Assembly (NCBI RefSeq): GCF_022682495.2 | Contig: NC_071389.1 | Coordinates: forward strand, 175,026,056 to 175,090,055 | Length of the DNA stretch: 64,000 bases | Origin: Desmodus rotundus | Lineage: Eukaryota > Chordata > Mammalia > Chiroptera > Phyllostomidae | Direction: 5' to 3' | In this document: piece after piece, positions 47,626 through 60,965 of the stretch | How the letters are laid out: the number at the start of each line of letters is the position of its first letter | How positions within the stretch are numbered: position 1 is the first letter of the stretch | Program-made: the position numbers and the translations under genes | Notes under the pieces: model-generated | What the model saw: only the letters and a program-made list of their open reading frames with translations | What the model was told of the DNA's origin: nothing | The model's database searches: none

Positions 47626-49615
47626 CAAATAAAACAGAGGTTTATAAAATTAATGAGGAAAAACACAGATATGATCTTAGGTGCCTTCCTTAATAGTGTA
47701 TTGATCATTTCTGATACTTTAATTTTGCAGAGTACAGATGAAGTCCTTTCAGTACTGCCAAGGTCCCAGTATTTATATTTTTACTAGAGACCCAAAGAAA
47801 TATAGAATAGTAAACATCGCAGGAAGTGCAATGATGTCATTTTAAGTGGGGTGAGAAGGTTGCATGTTTCAGTTGGAAGAATGGTTGAAAGGGATAAGAA
47901 GGATATAGTTAGCCATTTCTAGAAAGCTTAGAGCTATTCTTGAAGTTATTTCATTATAGAATCATGTTCTTAATATACATAGTCAAAATGAGAGAATTGC
48001 CAAGTATTCCTCCATTATAGCAAATATCTTCCCCCTGTCCTGCTCCAGGACAGCAATAAAAATATGAAATGTGTTCCTTTAGCCATACAGGGAAGGGTTT
48101 CAACCTATCTGGGAAAAAAGCCAAAAAGAAGAGATCCGGAGATTAGAGCTTTTAAACGTCTGAATGTAGGCTTCCGGCTCCCTTTGTTCCGTGCACCGTG
48201 TGCTTCTGGTCAACACCACAAATAGTAAAGTGCAATGTCATGGTCACGAGGAGCAAAAATGATTTAGTAGATGATGCGAGCTGAAAAGAAAGAGAGGAAA
48301 TCACAGAGATCACAGTGTTCAGCTCTCGTTTTGTCTCCCTTCTTCATTCCTCATATCCTTCACAGGCTCCATCTTTCGCAAAGTGTTTTTGTCTTTTATC
48401 GCTATAAAATAGAAGGTTGATAACAAATGGTTTTCATTAAGCTGACAGCTTAGGTGTCTTCAATTTTAAAATATACTGTGATTATTTTTACTGCGTTGCA
48501 TGTTTTAACATGAAGCCATTGAACTTAATAGAAAGAAATAATATTTTGAGGTGTTCTATTTAGCAATGGTATGAATTTCAGAAGAAACTCATAAATTAGC
48601 TAAATTATATGGGGAGAATTTTTATATGAGTTTTTAAGAAATTAGAATTTATCATGCCAACATATGTTCTTAAATTTATTGGAAAGGAAATACAGGTTTA
48701 TAAATACCTATGTATCTTTTACATGTAGAAAAAGTGGGTGAGGAAATTTGTAATAAACTCAATGGTTTTCATACATTAGATAACATTTTAATAAAATATC
48801 AGAAAGGTTTACTGGCTGAATAAATTTGTTTACCTTTTTATATTTTCTTTTTAAAAGTATGTGTATGTGTTAGTGGTTAATGAGAGTGAGTTATTTATTG
48901 AAAGATCAAATATTAAAAAGGTACTATAGGGTAATGCATTTTCCAATGGAAGAAGAAATCTTACATTATTCTAGTTTTTTATAAATTTAAAGTATATTTA
49001 AGGAACAACAAAATAAAATACTAACTAAAAATTTGTGTGCTCTGGTGTTTTAAATTAGATCCTTATAATCATGAAAGATGGGTGGATTTTTTTCTTTTCA
49101 TTCTTTTCTAAAGTATTTACAGTTGTAAAGATGTGTTTTAGCAGACTAGCCTTCTAGCCATTTTCAAATTCCAATGTCCTCAACTACCTTCTCTCCAACA
49201 GCAAAAACTAACCTATTCAGCTCCTGTTGTACAATTGTAACTACCCAGTGTTCTACTTCAAGCCGATAAGCATCTTCATAGGCTCACATGCTCAAGCAGG
49301 TGTGTACACTGGTAAACCACAGCAAATAAGCATAATACCTATCTTAAAACACCAGCTATTCAGAGTGCCAATGGTAAGAAAGACATAACCAAAATAGGGA
49401 AAACAGAAAAGAGGGTCACTTAGGAAACTGAATCTTCTATCTAATATGAGAAGCTATATGATATGAAGTAGGAAAATTGGGTTTTTGCCATGTCATAATT
49501 CCTGCAGTTTGAACTGAAATATGCAATCACTCAAATAAAGTCGATGACAATAAAGGTGAAGAATCACTTGTAATGTATAAAAAGTTTCAATCAAATTCCA
49601 TTTCCTTTTAATAAT
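47626..49615. other. Intronic sequence, AT-rich, nothing recognised
   Basis: Bases 48430-49100 are especially AT-rich. No gene or firm repeat assignment. Confidence 0.4.
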
Positions 49616-49619
49616 AAAT

Positions 49620-51600
49620 AATACTAGGAGACATCTGGGATGGCAGAATAAGGGCCTCTGTAAATTCACGCTTCCATGAAAGCAATGAAAACACTGGCAA
49701 GATCATCAAAATCAACTCTAGAGTTCTGGAATCTGAAATCTCGTAACAACCTAAAATGTACTTACTCAGAGAAAACTCATGAACCTCATCAAGAACTATA
49801 GGACTTCAGGTACTTTAACTTGATCTACTGTTATCACTCTTTTCCCAGCTCTGCAGTAGCCTGGAAATCCAGCAGCCTCACAGCCAGGGCGGCTGGGAAA
49901 ATGGCAGCCCTTCAGTCATTGGAGCAGCAGGCAGATGGGATTGAGAGCTCCACACAAGGTTCCACCTTCAGAACATTGTCACTATGTAACTTATCTCACT
50001 GCCTCTGGAAAAGCCCGTTGAGGGTTCTGTTGTTATTTGATCTGACTCAGAACACTTGATGAGAAAGAGCCCTATCCCTAAGGTAATTTGTGAAAAAAAA
50101 AAATCATTAGTGAATTTTTAATATCGCAGCCAAATAAGAACCTGGCCAGAAACTGAAAAGGAAAATAAGGGAAATATGATGTCGATAGGATGTTTTGAAA
50201 AGCTCATACATATTCCTGGGGATCTAGAAGGCTGTACTCCTGTGCAAAGCAGTATGCGAGCCCAGGAAAGACACAAGAGATTGTCAGTCTCTCACCTCTG
50301 GGTGACCCTGAGTCTCTGTGCAGACAGAAAACATAGTCTGAGGGAGAATAGCAAACTCACTGAGCATTGAAATTAGGCCACGACACAGACACAGAGGCTG
50401 ACGATAAAGTTTGGAAGACTTGGTTTTCCAAGACACTTAAAGCTATCTCTGACCAATCGTTAGCTAATGAATAAGTTAACTGAACAGAGACTTAAGCAAT
50501 TATACACTACAGAGAATACGGACTTTACAGGATTGGTCCAGAAAAGTTATAAAACAAGCAAATAGCAGCAACAGCAACAAGAACATAATAACAGCAACAA
50601 CATAAACTCAGGATGGATTGATCCAGTTTCCAAAGCTTTCATGTTATATTATTCGACATGCCTAATTTTCAACATAAATTATGAGACACACGAAAGAATA
50701 ATAAAGTACTATACATCACAGGAAAACACGCAGTCAACAGAAACTGTCCCAGAGGGATACCAGATTTGGGACTTTATTAGCCTTTAGTCTTTATAAGACT
50801 TTAAATAAGCTTATAAAATTTATTCAAAGAACTAAAGGAAAATATTGCAAAACAATTAAAGGGAAGTATGACAATAACAGTTATCAAAGAGAGAATATCA
50901 ATAGATAGGAATTACAAGTAAAGGATCAAATAGAATTCTGGTTTTGAAGTTGTACAAACTAAAGTAAAAAATTCACAAGTGAACCCAATGGCAGATTTTA
51001 GCTGGCAGAAGAAACAATCAGTGAACTTGAATATAAATCACTTGATATTATCTAGTATGAAGAACAGGAAAAAAAAAAGTGAAAAAAAAAGAGAGCCTTA
51101 GAGAACTTTGGGACACCATAAGAATTCCCAACATATGTATAACAGGAATCCAGAGTTGAAGAGATAAATAATATTCAGAAAGATTATTTAAAGAAATAAT
51201 GGCCCCCAAACTCCCCAAAATTGGTTTTAAAGAAATATTAATCTCCATATTCAGGAAGATCAAAAAATTCCATTAGGATAAACTTAAGGAGATCCACACC
51301 TGTACATGTCAGAGTCAAAGTTTCAAAAGACAAAGAGATAATTCTGAAGGCAGCAGGAGAAACACTATCCATCTATATAATAAATCTTCCTTAAGAGTAG
51401 CAACTGATTTCTCCTCAGAAACCATGGAGAAGAGAAGACAATGGGAAGACATACCAAAGTGCCGAAGGAAAATGACTGACGGCTGAGAAGTCAATATCCA
51501 GCAAAACTATGCTTCAAAAATGAGAAAGAAATTAAGACTCGTCCCTGAAAACAAATAAAAAAGAATAACCTATACTGATAGCTGAGATTTTCTAAAGCTT
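49620..51600 (+). pseudogene. HAL1 / L1 ORF1-like element, decayed
   Basis: The sequence follows the HAL1 (half-L1) plus strand as remembered: 'aactaaaggaaaatattgca', 'aaacaattaaagggaagtat', 'gcagaagaaacaatcagtga', 'gggacaccataagaattccc', 'gcagcaggagaaacactatc', 'tgatttctcctcagaaacca', 'tggagaagagaagacaatgg', 'atccagcaaaactatgcttc'. HAL1 encodes an ORF1-like RNA-binding protein and lacks ORF2. Stops and frameshifts throughout make this copy inactive. The 5' part (49620-50600) is assigned with less confidence than 50800-51560. Confidence 0.62.
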
Positions 51601-52494
51601 CTTTAAATTGTCTGCAGAGCTTTGTGCTGACAGGTAGTATAAAAGAAAAAATAATATAAAGATGCAATTTTGTTTCAATAAAATTATTTCTCCTTCCTTT
51701 GGTTGTTAGAAAAGTGATTTATATTTTTAAAAAGTGGTTGTTTAGGCTCACTTTGTGTTTTGAGAGCTAATGTAGTTAGGAGGCAGAGTGCATGGGAAAG
51801 CTGCGAAGTGGAAATCTCATTTTGACCCCGGGTGCCTTGGCTTAACACGACAGAATTCTGCAGACGTCCTTAAAATGTGGCTGCCCATTATGTGCACTAA
51901 AAAACATATTCATTCAGAGAAAAGCTCTGTGACCATCAGTTAAACTAGACTGTAACCTCTGAACCAACATATAATTTCAGAGATGGGAAGCCATTGGCTT
52001 CTTCGTGTTTGTAAAATTCACTTGATAGCAACAATCTTGAAGACTACAACTCCAGAAAGTGTGCCTTTGAAGATATTAGGAATATAATTTGTAGGTTGAC
52101 AGCTGGAGTGGAAAGTACAGAGAGCTCCCACATAATCTCCTGCCCCATACCAGCCTCCCCAACTATCAATATCCCACACCAGAGTGACACGTTTGTCACA
52201 GTCAGTGAACCTACAGTGACACATGGTTGTCACCCAAGTCTACAGTTTACATTAGGGTTCACTCTTTTAATATTTATCTTAAAATAATTTAGAGCATTCA
52301 TTTTATGTAAATAACATTGTTTCTTTATATTGAAATGATACTGTCTTATGAGTAATTGAATTCAGTTGTGAGTGCCATTTATATGTATGTATTTCTAACC
52401 TCTTTTAAATTCCGTGGGGTTTACAACAATTAAAAATACAAAACACTTTGCAAGCTGGGTCTTGATATCAGATCTCCCCAGAATTCTTGCACTG

Positions 52495-52500
<6 letters not shown>

Positions 52501-52530
<30 letters not shown>
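52501..52530 (+). repeat. CA dinucleotide repeat
   Basis: Fifteen uninterrupted AC units, likely polymorphic. Confidence 0.96.
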
Positions 52531-52532
<2 letters not shown>

Positions 52533-53049
52533 TTAAGTGGATAAGGTGTTGATGTGGACCCTCCTTGTTTCATTGCTTATGTGGTATCTGGTTCTGTTAA
52601 TTTTCCCACCTCCTGTTCTCTGTGGAAGTGTGAGTCAATCATTAAAAGGGGAAGTTAGCATGGGCCAAAGATTGCTGTCACATGAATGCCTGGCTAGGGA
52701 TACATAAAAATAAAATACTATACACATTTGAGATGGAGCCCTGTATAACTAGAAGGAACACTTCAGATCTGCTGTTGTCGGTTGCCTCTGATAGAGCCTA
52801 TCATAAGCTGAAACCATTTAAACCTCACCACTTCAAACCTTATAGGGTTGTTTCTTGGGAGGGGGGGTTGTGGTGCATTTTGCTAGCAAACCAGAGGGAA
52901 CTCCCATTGTCTTGTTTTACTCCTCTGCGTTGGTATTTCTTTGATTTGTAAATCAATTCAAATCTTTTCTTCCCAAGAGTTGTTAAAAAATACTCTCATA
53001 TAAAAAAGAAACATTTAGTATATCAGCAGAACACCCTTTTTTGGTTATC

Positions 53050-53098
53050 TGTCTGTCCATCTACTACCTACCTACTTACCCATCCACCCACTTGTCTG
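53050..53098 (+). repeat. Imperfect tetranucleotide repeat
   Basis: A run of CTGT, CTAC and CATC-like units, degraded. Confidence 0.6.
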
Positions 53099-54554
53099 TT
53101 CATTTAAATTTGGTTTCCTAGAAGAGAAGCATATTAAAGATGGAAAAAGACTGTGTACTTTTTCAAAGGGCTGAGTTCTTCCCTTTATTATGTACTTAGA
53201 AAGACAATGAGAATCTGCATCTTTGTTTTCTCATCTGTAAATTGAGGGAAATATATTAAGTGTACAGGGTTTTAAAGGTTAAGAGAGACCGTGTATATGG
53301 AAGTGCCTTTATTGCCTACCCCACAGCAGAGAAACAGTGTTGTGGTGGTGAGTGGGTGTGGACCCATCATCGTCCCTGGTCAGTCTCCAAGTAGGAACCA
53401 GCAGCACACGTTTGAGAAACCGCCCACTGCGAGCAGGAGCACATCCTGTGAGCACCAACCAGCGCCAGCAAGCAGTCATCACTGAGCACTCTGTGCCCCT
53501 ACCGTGACACCAAGAAGAAGGAGACCTTGCTGTTCTGAAGCCTTAACAGTTCCCAAAGTGTTCTCACTAACATTTCATTCTTATTTTGATCATCAAGACA
53601 GCCCTCAAAGGAGTTCAGGCACAGATTACTGGCCCCCTTTTACAACTGAAAGAGTCTGGGGAGTCTTCAGCTTTCTGGAGGTTCTAGAACCAATGAGCTT
53701 TATAGCTGGATGAGGCTGAGTCTTCCAGCTCAGAACAGGGCGCTCTCGTGGCCGAGTGGCTTGGTGCAAACAAGGCAAACAGGGTGAGGGCGGAGGCTGC
53801 ATGGACCATGCTGACACTTCACTTCTGGTTTGTGGTGGGTGAGTGAAGCTACAGGGGACGCAGCCACATCATTAATACTCAACACGAACAACACATACAT
53901 CTCACGCAATGTAATATTTTCAGGAAAGTAGGGAATTGCACATGTTTTTGTTCTGATGGAATGGCCTAGTGAAGTGGAGCCTTGGAATTCTGAGTGCAAC
54001 AGCAAAAGACTAAGAGCTTAATTGGTTAATTAGGTGGGAAGCAGCCATGAACCGGACTTGCAGGTATAGTGAAGGGGAAAACTGAGGTCTACAATTGACC
54101 TTACCTTCTCATGGGGCATAATTTCTAATTATTATTCAACTTTCAAAGGATGAATTATAAATTCGTGTTGCCAGCCTTTTTGCCATGACTGGGCAAAGAA
54201 CCAATTATAACTTCACTTACTTTTATAGCCGGAGGGGGGAAGAAGATTTAACGAATAAACACAAAAGATACCAAATGATTTTGTGCCTTTATAAAATGTT
54301 TAAAAGAGAACTCTGACATGAACAAAGAATATTTATTTAAATGTAATTTATATTACTAGATTATTTTTTTGTATTTTATTTAATCTTCATTGTATTTTGT
54401 TATATTATCTTTAAAGTTTATACATATCATCCAACTTTTATAAGCACGTTTTTCTAATCCGGCTTCCATCAGAACCAGCTCACGAGACTGCTTGTTTCTG
54501 AGGTACGTTTACAGAGTTATTTCTGATACCAGCACATGTAACATCTGCTCCAGA

Positions 54555-54735
54555 ACAGTGATTCTGAACATGTGGTCTTCAGATGACCAGCATCAGCATC
54601 GTGTTGGAGACGCAAGACCACAGGCCCCACTGCAGCCCTACCTAGTCAGAGATTCAAAGTCAGAGTTCAGCAATCCCTGTGTTACAAGCCCTCAAGGTGA
54701 TTCTCTACTTTCAAAACCACTGCCCTGGAAGAGTC
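54555..54735 (-). mobile_element. MER5A-like hAT DNA transposon fragment (minus orientation)
   Basis: 'cagtgattctgaacatgtgg', 'gaccagcatcagcatcgtgt', 'ttcagcaatccctgtgttac', 'aagccctcaaggtgattctc', 'aaaaccactg' follows MER5A in reverse to both ends. It is non-autonomous. Confidence 0.6.
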
Positions 54736-55139
54736 AGGGATTGTTCTGGGGGTGAGATGAAGTCCTTTTAGTGCAGATCCTAAATCCTCTATGATTTCGC
54801 TATGGAACAAACAGGGAGGGCCAATCTAGAGGGTGGACTTGTCGCACGGCAACCTGGCAGACAGTCACACTCAATCCAGGCGGGTCTAGCCTCTGTGAAA
54901 TCCTGGTGTGCTCGGGCCTCCAGGTGGGCCCAGTTGGAAAAGCCAAGTCGGGGTGTCCCTTAGGAATCTTTACATATGCCCTACACATGGTAAGAAAATT
55001 ACCCTCTGCACTTGGCAGAGGGGATATCCAAGGCTTGCTTATGCATTGTCTCCAAATAAGACTTATCTTACTTGTAAGACAGTCTCTTCTCACTGGTCTT
55101 TGACCTTAGATGATGAGACAGACCATGAGCACTTAGGAT

Positions 55140-55435
55140 AACAGAATCTTAGGGTCAGGAGCATCTAGTCCAGCCCTTTGTCTGGCGGTGTAGTGGTTGA
55201 TGACAACATACTCAATAATTTGACATTAATACTAATAATAATACTTGCCAAGTACTATATCTTCTATAATTTCATAACTTAATGTGATTTTCAAGTCACC
55301 TGTATATTAGGGAATATGGATATCATCATCATCGTTATAATAAGGAACCTGAAGCTCAAAGAGGCTGAGTGGCTTTTCCAGAGTCCCTAAGTTAAATGGG
55401 AGAGCCGAGACTGAGATTCACATTTTTCCCTTCCT
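55140..55435 (-). repeat. MIR-type SINE fragments
   Basis: A short 'cagaatcttagggtcaggag' and 'catctagtccagccctttg' segment (55142-55183) resembles a related old SINE or LINE end. The rest, 'ggaacctgaagctcaaagag', 'gctgagtggcttttccagag', 'gagagccgagactgagattc', is MIR in minus orientation. Confidence 0.5.
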
Positions 55436-57885
55436 CTTTGCATCACGCCGCCAGAGGCTCAAGGAATTAAATTAAATTGGACGAATTGCATGAATATGAT
55501 GTTTTATTTCTAAAAATTCTCCTTGTAAGCCCATGATAATGAATATTCCCTTTCCCTATTTTTTGGACTCTATGGATCCCTGGGGTCACTGGCTATGTTT
55601 CCTTGCTCCTCTGACCTCGGCAGCCACATCCTCTCGTCGCCTCTACCACACACCCTCGCCCTGGCAGGCGGCGGTTTTCCTCTCATGCTTTGCAGAGGCT
55701 GAGAACCATAGAAATGTACTGGGAATTCTTGCCCAAATTAGAAATGGTGGCTTCACAAGAGCTGCGTCCTTCTTCACCCTGCTGCAGAAATGACTATTTT
55801 GAATGGTCTCCTGGAGTGATGATGATTGCACAGAAGGATGATTCTCCTTCTCTTGTAACTAGTGACCTACCTTTTGGAGCTGATCAGGGAAACTCAGGAT
55901 ATTCATGGAGCAGAATGTTGTCCAATCACCTCCTTGCCTTTGTCTGTCTTCTACCCCTAAAGACGGAGCCAGAGGGTGGAGAAGATAAGGTTTTAAGATT
56001 AGCAAATTGCAGAGTGATCGTAGAGATTTGCAATGAGGGGATAGGTGATCCCTGAGCAGAGTTAACCTTCAGGGAAGCCTAAAAATGTACCATGCTGGGA
56101 GTCTTATGGTTATGGTTATTATTTTTCAACCTTCTTGGATCTCCCTGGTACCAACTCCAGGGCACTTTGACCCCAGTATTAAAAAAGCATTCTGTTCATG
56201 AAAGCCAGCCCGCTGCATATGGGAAGGCTGTTTAGAGCCATTCCAGGCACTCCCTGCCTGCTGCGAATGGAGGTAACTTGTGCTCGGGAATTCTTCCCAC
56301 CATGTAGGACAACGAAATAATTTGCGCAGGGGCAGGCAGCGCATGAAAGGAGAAAGCCCAGAATCCCACATCATCCCTTCTGTGAGGTCCCGTAGGGAAG
56401 CACAGATTGTATATTTTCAGGAAGTACAGTTTATTATGTTGTTTGAAAATGTTACTCTGAGCAACAGATGTTATTTTTGGAGCCCAAGCAACTTTATTTT
56501 GGTGAAAAAAAGCCTTGGCAGAAGTTAAAAGATTGTTGGCTAGAAGAAGTGGTTGGTATGTGGGGTTCCAATCTAGTCTCCTTAGTTGGACCGTGACAGT
56601 TTACACGCAGAGACAGAAGTCCGTAATTTGCAGCCCCGAGTGGCTGCCGCCCTGTGATGACTGATGCCGCCAGGGCTCAGCAGGGGGACAGGCAGAGGGA
56701 AAACCGCTGAGCATCTGACTTTGTCCTTGGAATCCATTTGGGTTTTGGTTACACTTCATGCCCCCTCTCCATTTAGCTCAGAATCTGCTTAAAGGAGCAG
56801 TTTGGAACCTTGAAGAGAGAACTCAGTCCTCAGTGCCGAGAGTATTATTTTCAATTTGCTCTTCCATGTAAATCTTCAGGACGGCACTCTGTCTTAACGA
56901 AGAGAGCACTTCCCTGGAAAACTTCAGTAACACCCTTTTTGGGATTCTCTCCAGGGACAGAAGGTCAAGTTTGCACAGGAAATTTGGTTTCATTTCTCTC
57001 TTATTCTCATCCACCTTTCACAAAGTTGTGTTAATTTACATCTCTCATGGTTCAAAAGTTACTGAGGGAAAGATAGAGAGGGAAAACGCAGTATGAATGC
57101 TGGGTGGACTAGGGACGATCCGAGTGCCGGGCACAGACCCATGGTTCTGTTGCTCCTGAGATTCATAGCCTGCAGATGAAGACATGGGGCCTCATGGGAA
57201 ATTCCTGTGGACCGTATCAGGGCTGTCCAACCTGGTGAGTAGGGACACTCACTGGTGGTGATGAGGGACATCTCACAGGTGGCTGTACTGAGGTGTCTGA
57301 TAACTGATCCATTTTGGATCAACACCTGACCCAAAGTTGAGGGTTCACATCTTGCTCCTGTCCCTTGGAAGAGAGAATTAATAAGAGCTACTTAGGCTAT
57401 CCCGTCTCAGGAAAATTCAGCAGGTCCAGACTAGGCTTTTGTGGTGAGCTGGAGGTTAACTTTATGTCGGTTTAGGGAAACTCCAAAGTTTGGCAAATAG
57501 ACAATGAGTTTGGGGCTTACTTCAGTATCACTAAATTACTGAAGGGGAGGAGGGAAAAATCCTGGCCCCCTGGTAACGGAGGTGCTAATGTAAAGCTTGC
57601 TTCAGTCAGCATTTGCTCAGACGTCCATGGAGCAGGATCTGCTGGCATCCGACCTCATTAACCGTGATGCGTGCTGCTGGTCAGCTAGATACCTGAGTAA
57701 TTTCTGATTGATTACTGCCCCTCTCCTGCTCTTCTCTGTTTCAGATGGAAGTACATTTTCTACCTTTGTCTTCCCAGTATGTTTGGCCAATGCAAGACAG
57801 AAGATGAAAGGACAGGAAGGAGGAAAAACCACAGTATTTCTTCCTCCCTTTCTCTGTTTCCTCTGGTTTCTCTTGTAGTAGCTGC
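55436..57885. other. Intronic sequence, nothing recognised
   Basis: Open frames at 55533-55793 and 55690-56055 (plus, 121 codons) overlap each other and look incidental. No RNA gene or firm repeat. Confidence 0.38.
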
Positions 57886-57889
57886 CCTC

Positions 57890-58180
57890 CTCTAGAGTTC
57901 TAATTACTTCAAAAAAGGCTGTCTCTCAGGGCTGCCCTCTTCCACAAGGAAGTCTCCCCTGACTTCAACTCCTTCTGGCAGGCTCCAGATGCTATGCTCT
58001 GGTTACCGACTTTTTCCTGCTGTCCCTTCAGTGCTAGTTGCGGCTATAGCTTTGTGCTGTTGCTTCCCCATCTCCTAACTGGCTTCCCAGTTCTTCCATC
58101 CTTTTGGATCACAGTTTTCCTCTATTAAATGCCCTCTGTTTCAAAGACCTAGCGTGGTTCTAGGTTCGTGGCTAGCCCCT
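57890..58180 (+). repeat. L2 fragment
   Basis: 'ctcttccacaaggaagtctc', 'ccctgacttcaactccttct' and the following pyrimidine-rich text resemble the L2 3' region. Confidence 0.45.
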
Positions 58181-58949
58181 GTGATACACGGACACTGAGC
58201 AGATCTGGAATTGCATCCGAGGCCATCTGACCATAAAGTGACTTCCTTTCCCTCATTCCAGATTTATATTCTCACCTCTACCTGAAACATTTCTCCTTTC
58301 CAGCCCAGTTCTTCATGTGTAGATGGAGCTTTAGTTCTTTTGGATCACCATCCCTTTTGTCTCTAATCTATATAGTCATCTTAAATTCACTGGCACTGTC
58401 TGAGATACAATCTAGAGAAAAAAGGCTCTGTGAATCCCAAAATGAAATTATAAATGTTAATTCTCATGCCTTCTTCTTCCCTCCAGACTGAGTCATCCAC
58501 TTTTCCTAGTATGTTATTCATTTCCGGTTTTTCACATGCAAATATATGTGTATTTTATTTTTTCATCACCATTTATTCCTCCATACCCTCTTTCACCTCC
58601 ACCCACCCCCCTCTCCCCACTTTATGGTTTTTCAATGTCAGGCCTCCTAGCAGGGGTAGTGTCTGCCCAGGTTTGCATGGTGCTTCCAGTATTGTTGGCT
58701 CACAACAAAGGAAAGTGCTAATCATCTCCACCTACGTCTGTCATATTTCAGCAAAAGGCAGAGATGCCACATCACCAAGAAGCTAAGGATCCTCATTAAC
58801 ACAGCCAGGGGCTCAAGAACTTGTATTGCTTCAGCAAAGTTTGTCAAAATTCTTAGCAAAAAATTAGGCTTAATAAGCAAATAACTCTATAAAATTATTG
58901 CTAATGGTAGCAATTTAAACTGTTCACTATACAAGTGTATGTTATAGGG

Positions 58950-59090
58950 TTCCAAGGTCTGGCGCTCCATTGCAAGGGGTCTGTAATCACTCGTGTGACC
59001 ACAAAAAAGACTTTTCTTTCTGGGTCCATTTTCACATTTGCAAAACAAGAGAGTTGAACTAGAAAATCTCTTAAGAGACCAAAATATAAA
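58950..59090 (+). repeat. MIR/L3-era SINE tail
   Basis: 'gggtccattttcacatttgc', 'aaaacaagagagttgaacta', 'gaaaatctcttaagagacc' resembles the tail of an old MIR-related element. Confidence 0.42.
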
Positions 59091-59659
59091 GTTACATTTA
59101 TATAAAGAAATATAAATTTATAACTGTACAGTAAATTTGGTTGTGGTCATTTTTATTCTTCCTGCCAACTTTTCCTACTGGAGAACAAAAGAGATTCTCA
59201 CATGCAGAAAAAAACCCACCTTGCTCTGTTTCCTTTTCCCACTGCAGCACTAACTGGATGCCTAATTAGTCTTTTGTTTTAAAAGCAGTGTGCTAGCAAT
59301 CGGCTCTAAGAATGGGAGAAAAGACTCGTGGGGTATTTGGTTTCTGGATCTTCATTTGTATACTTAGTGTTCATATTCCCAAGGTCTCCACCTCTCTTAG
59401 CCAGAGGATGAACTTGAAAGACTTGATCTCCGGGTTTGTTTTTTTTTTCCCTTTATTCTGATTGACTCACCGCGCGCTTTCTCCTGGTGGCGGCACCCTG
59501 TGAGGGCTCCGCGTGGGCCTCACTGCCTTTGCACCTACCCAAAGCATCAGCCATCTCAACAATCAGATTCCGGTTCTCTGTCCTCAAACAGTTCCCCTCT
59601 CATTCTCCTACCATTGTCCTGTGTAAGACCCTGAACACTTCCTAAGAGATTCAGTGTTT

Positions 59660-59745
59660 TTCCTTTTTGTTAAATTTATTAGGGTGACACTGTTAATAAG
59701 ATTACAGAGGTTTCAAGTGTAAGCCAGTTTCTCATTTGTCACGTC
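59660..59745 (-). repeat. Small antisense L1-derived fragment
   Basis: 'gttaaatttattagggtgac' and 'attacagaggtttcaagtgt' resemble a common antisense L1 fragment of bats and related mammals. Short and diverged. Confidence 0.42.
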
Positions 59746-59849
59746 TCAGCCTAGACAACACTCCCTCAGGAAAGCTGTTCATTTCTACCCTGAGTGTGCA
59801 TTAGAACGTTTCCACAGTGCCCTCTATTTTCCTTACTAGAGAGTACAGA

Positions 59850-60060
59850 TACCAGAGCCAGCCTGGGTTTAAATTCTGCCTCTGCCAGGTAGTAACAATA
59901 GAAAAGTTACTTAAGCATCACAAGACTTAATTTTTGAAGTTGTGAAATGGGAATAATGAGAGTAGATATCTACACCCATGTTTTGGGGATGGATTTTGCA
60001 TGTACAACACTTAGAACATCTGTAAGTGCTCAACAATATGGTTTGTTGTTATTCTTATGA
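59850..60060 (+). repeat. MIR SINE
   Basis: 'agcctgggtttaaattctgc', 'ctctgccaggtagtaacaat', 'agaaaagttacttaagcatc', 'gtgaaatgggaataatgaga', 'acacttagaacatctgtaag', 'tgctcaacaatatggttt' is a nearly full-length MIR. Confidence 0.66.
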
Positions 60061-60079
60061 TCGTTATTAACGTTGTGGA

Positions 60080-60245
60080 TTGTTTACTTATTTGTCTCTG
60101 TCATCAGACTCTAATGACACAAAGTAGAAACTGTGTGTCTCTTATGCATGACCAGAGTCCGAATTCCTAACACAGGGCTTGACAAAGAGTAGCACTTCAT
60201 AAATATCTTTTAAGAGAACAAACAAACAAACGAATGAATGAATCT
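60080..60245 (+). repeat. L2 3' end
   Basis: 'cctaacacagggcttgacaa', 'agagtagcacttcataaata' and a terminal (aaac)/(gaat) simple repeat at 60219-60243 match the L2 terminus. Confidence 0.55.
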
Positions 60246-60829
60246 CTACAGTCTCTTCCTAAAATGCAGGTACTTCCAGGGGAAGTAATTGAGTATACAG
60301 GCCATTCACACTGAGTGAAGGGAATCTGAGTAGCTCCTGAACAGGCGAATACAAGTGGGAAGAAGGTGGGAGGAAGGTTCAGAGCGTATGTATGGACAGC
60401 AGGTCTGCACACTGTGCAAAAGGCGGTCAGAAGCTAGCCGACCCCCGAGCCAGGAGAGAGCTTGAAGGAGGGTGAACAGCCTCCAAAGAACACACTTCCA
60501 TCGACGCTGAGGTTTTCCGCACATGGAAGGTTGGCTGTGTGATAGTTTATTTATACCAGGTAGATCTGAACATGCAACCATGCCTCTGTTTGTAAGAAAC
60601 AGTTCCCCCTAAAGCTTTAATGCATGCTGAGCATTCTAAGATAGATTTTTCCACCTCCGTTTTTAAATTTCCATCTCTATTCTACTATCATCCACATGTT
60701 GGGGGTAATGGACTCTTAATTTGCCAGACTTTGCCCTGTCTTCAAATGTCTTTGGACAAAGTGTGACCATCATTGCATGACTCCTGGCCACCTACACAGT
60801 ATCTTACTGTTCAGTATCTCATTCAGTTA

Positions 60830-60965
60830 CTAGAGCCCCCTCTAGGAGAGGTAAGGTAAGTTTTATCAACGTTTTTAGAGGTGATGAAATTGCAATGAAA
60901 AGGTTAAATAACGTATCTAAGGTCATTTATAGATGGAACCCTTAAAATTTCCAAAAATGTGGGCT
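60830..60965 (-). repeat. MIR-like fragment (minus orientation)
   Basis: 'ttttagaggtgatgaaattg', 'aaaaggttaaataacgtatc', 'taaggtcatttatagatgga' follows MIR in reverse. Confidence 0.42.

Noticed and set aside
55690..56055. 121-codon plus-strand frame
   Set aside because: Overlaps another frame in a different phase (55533-55793), with no domain or splice context.
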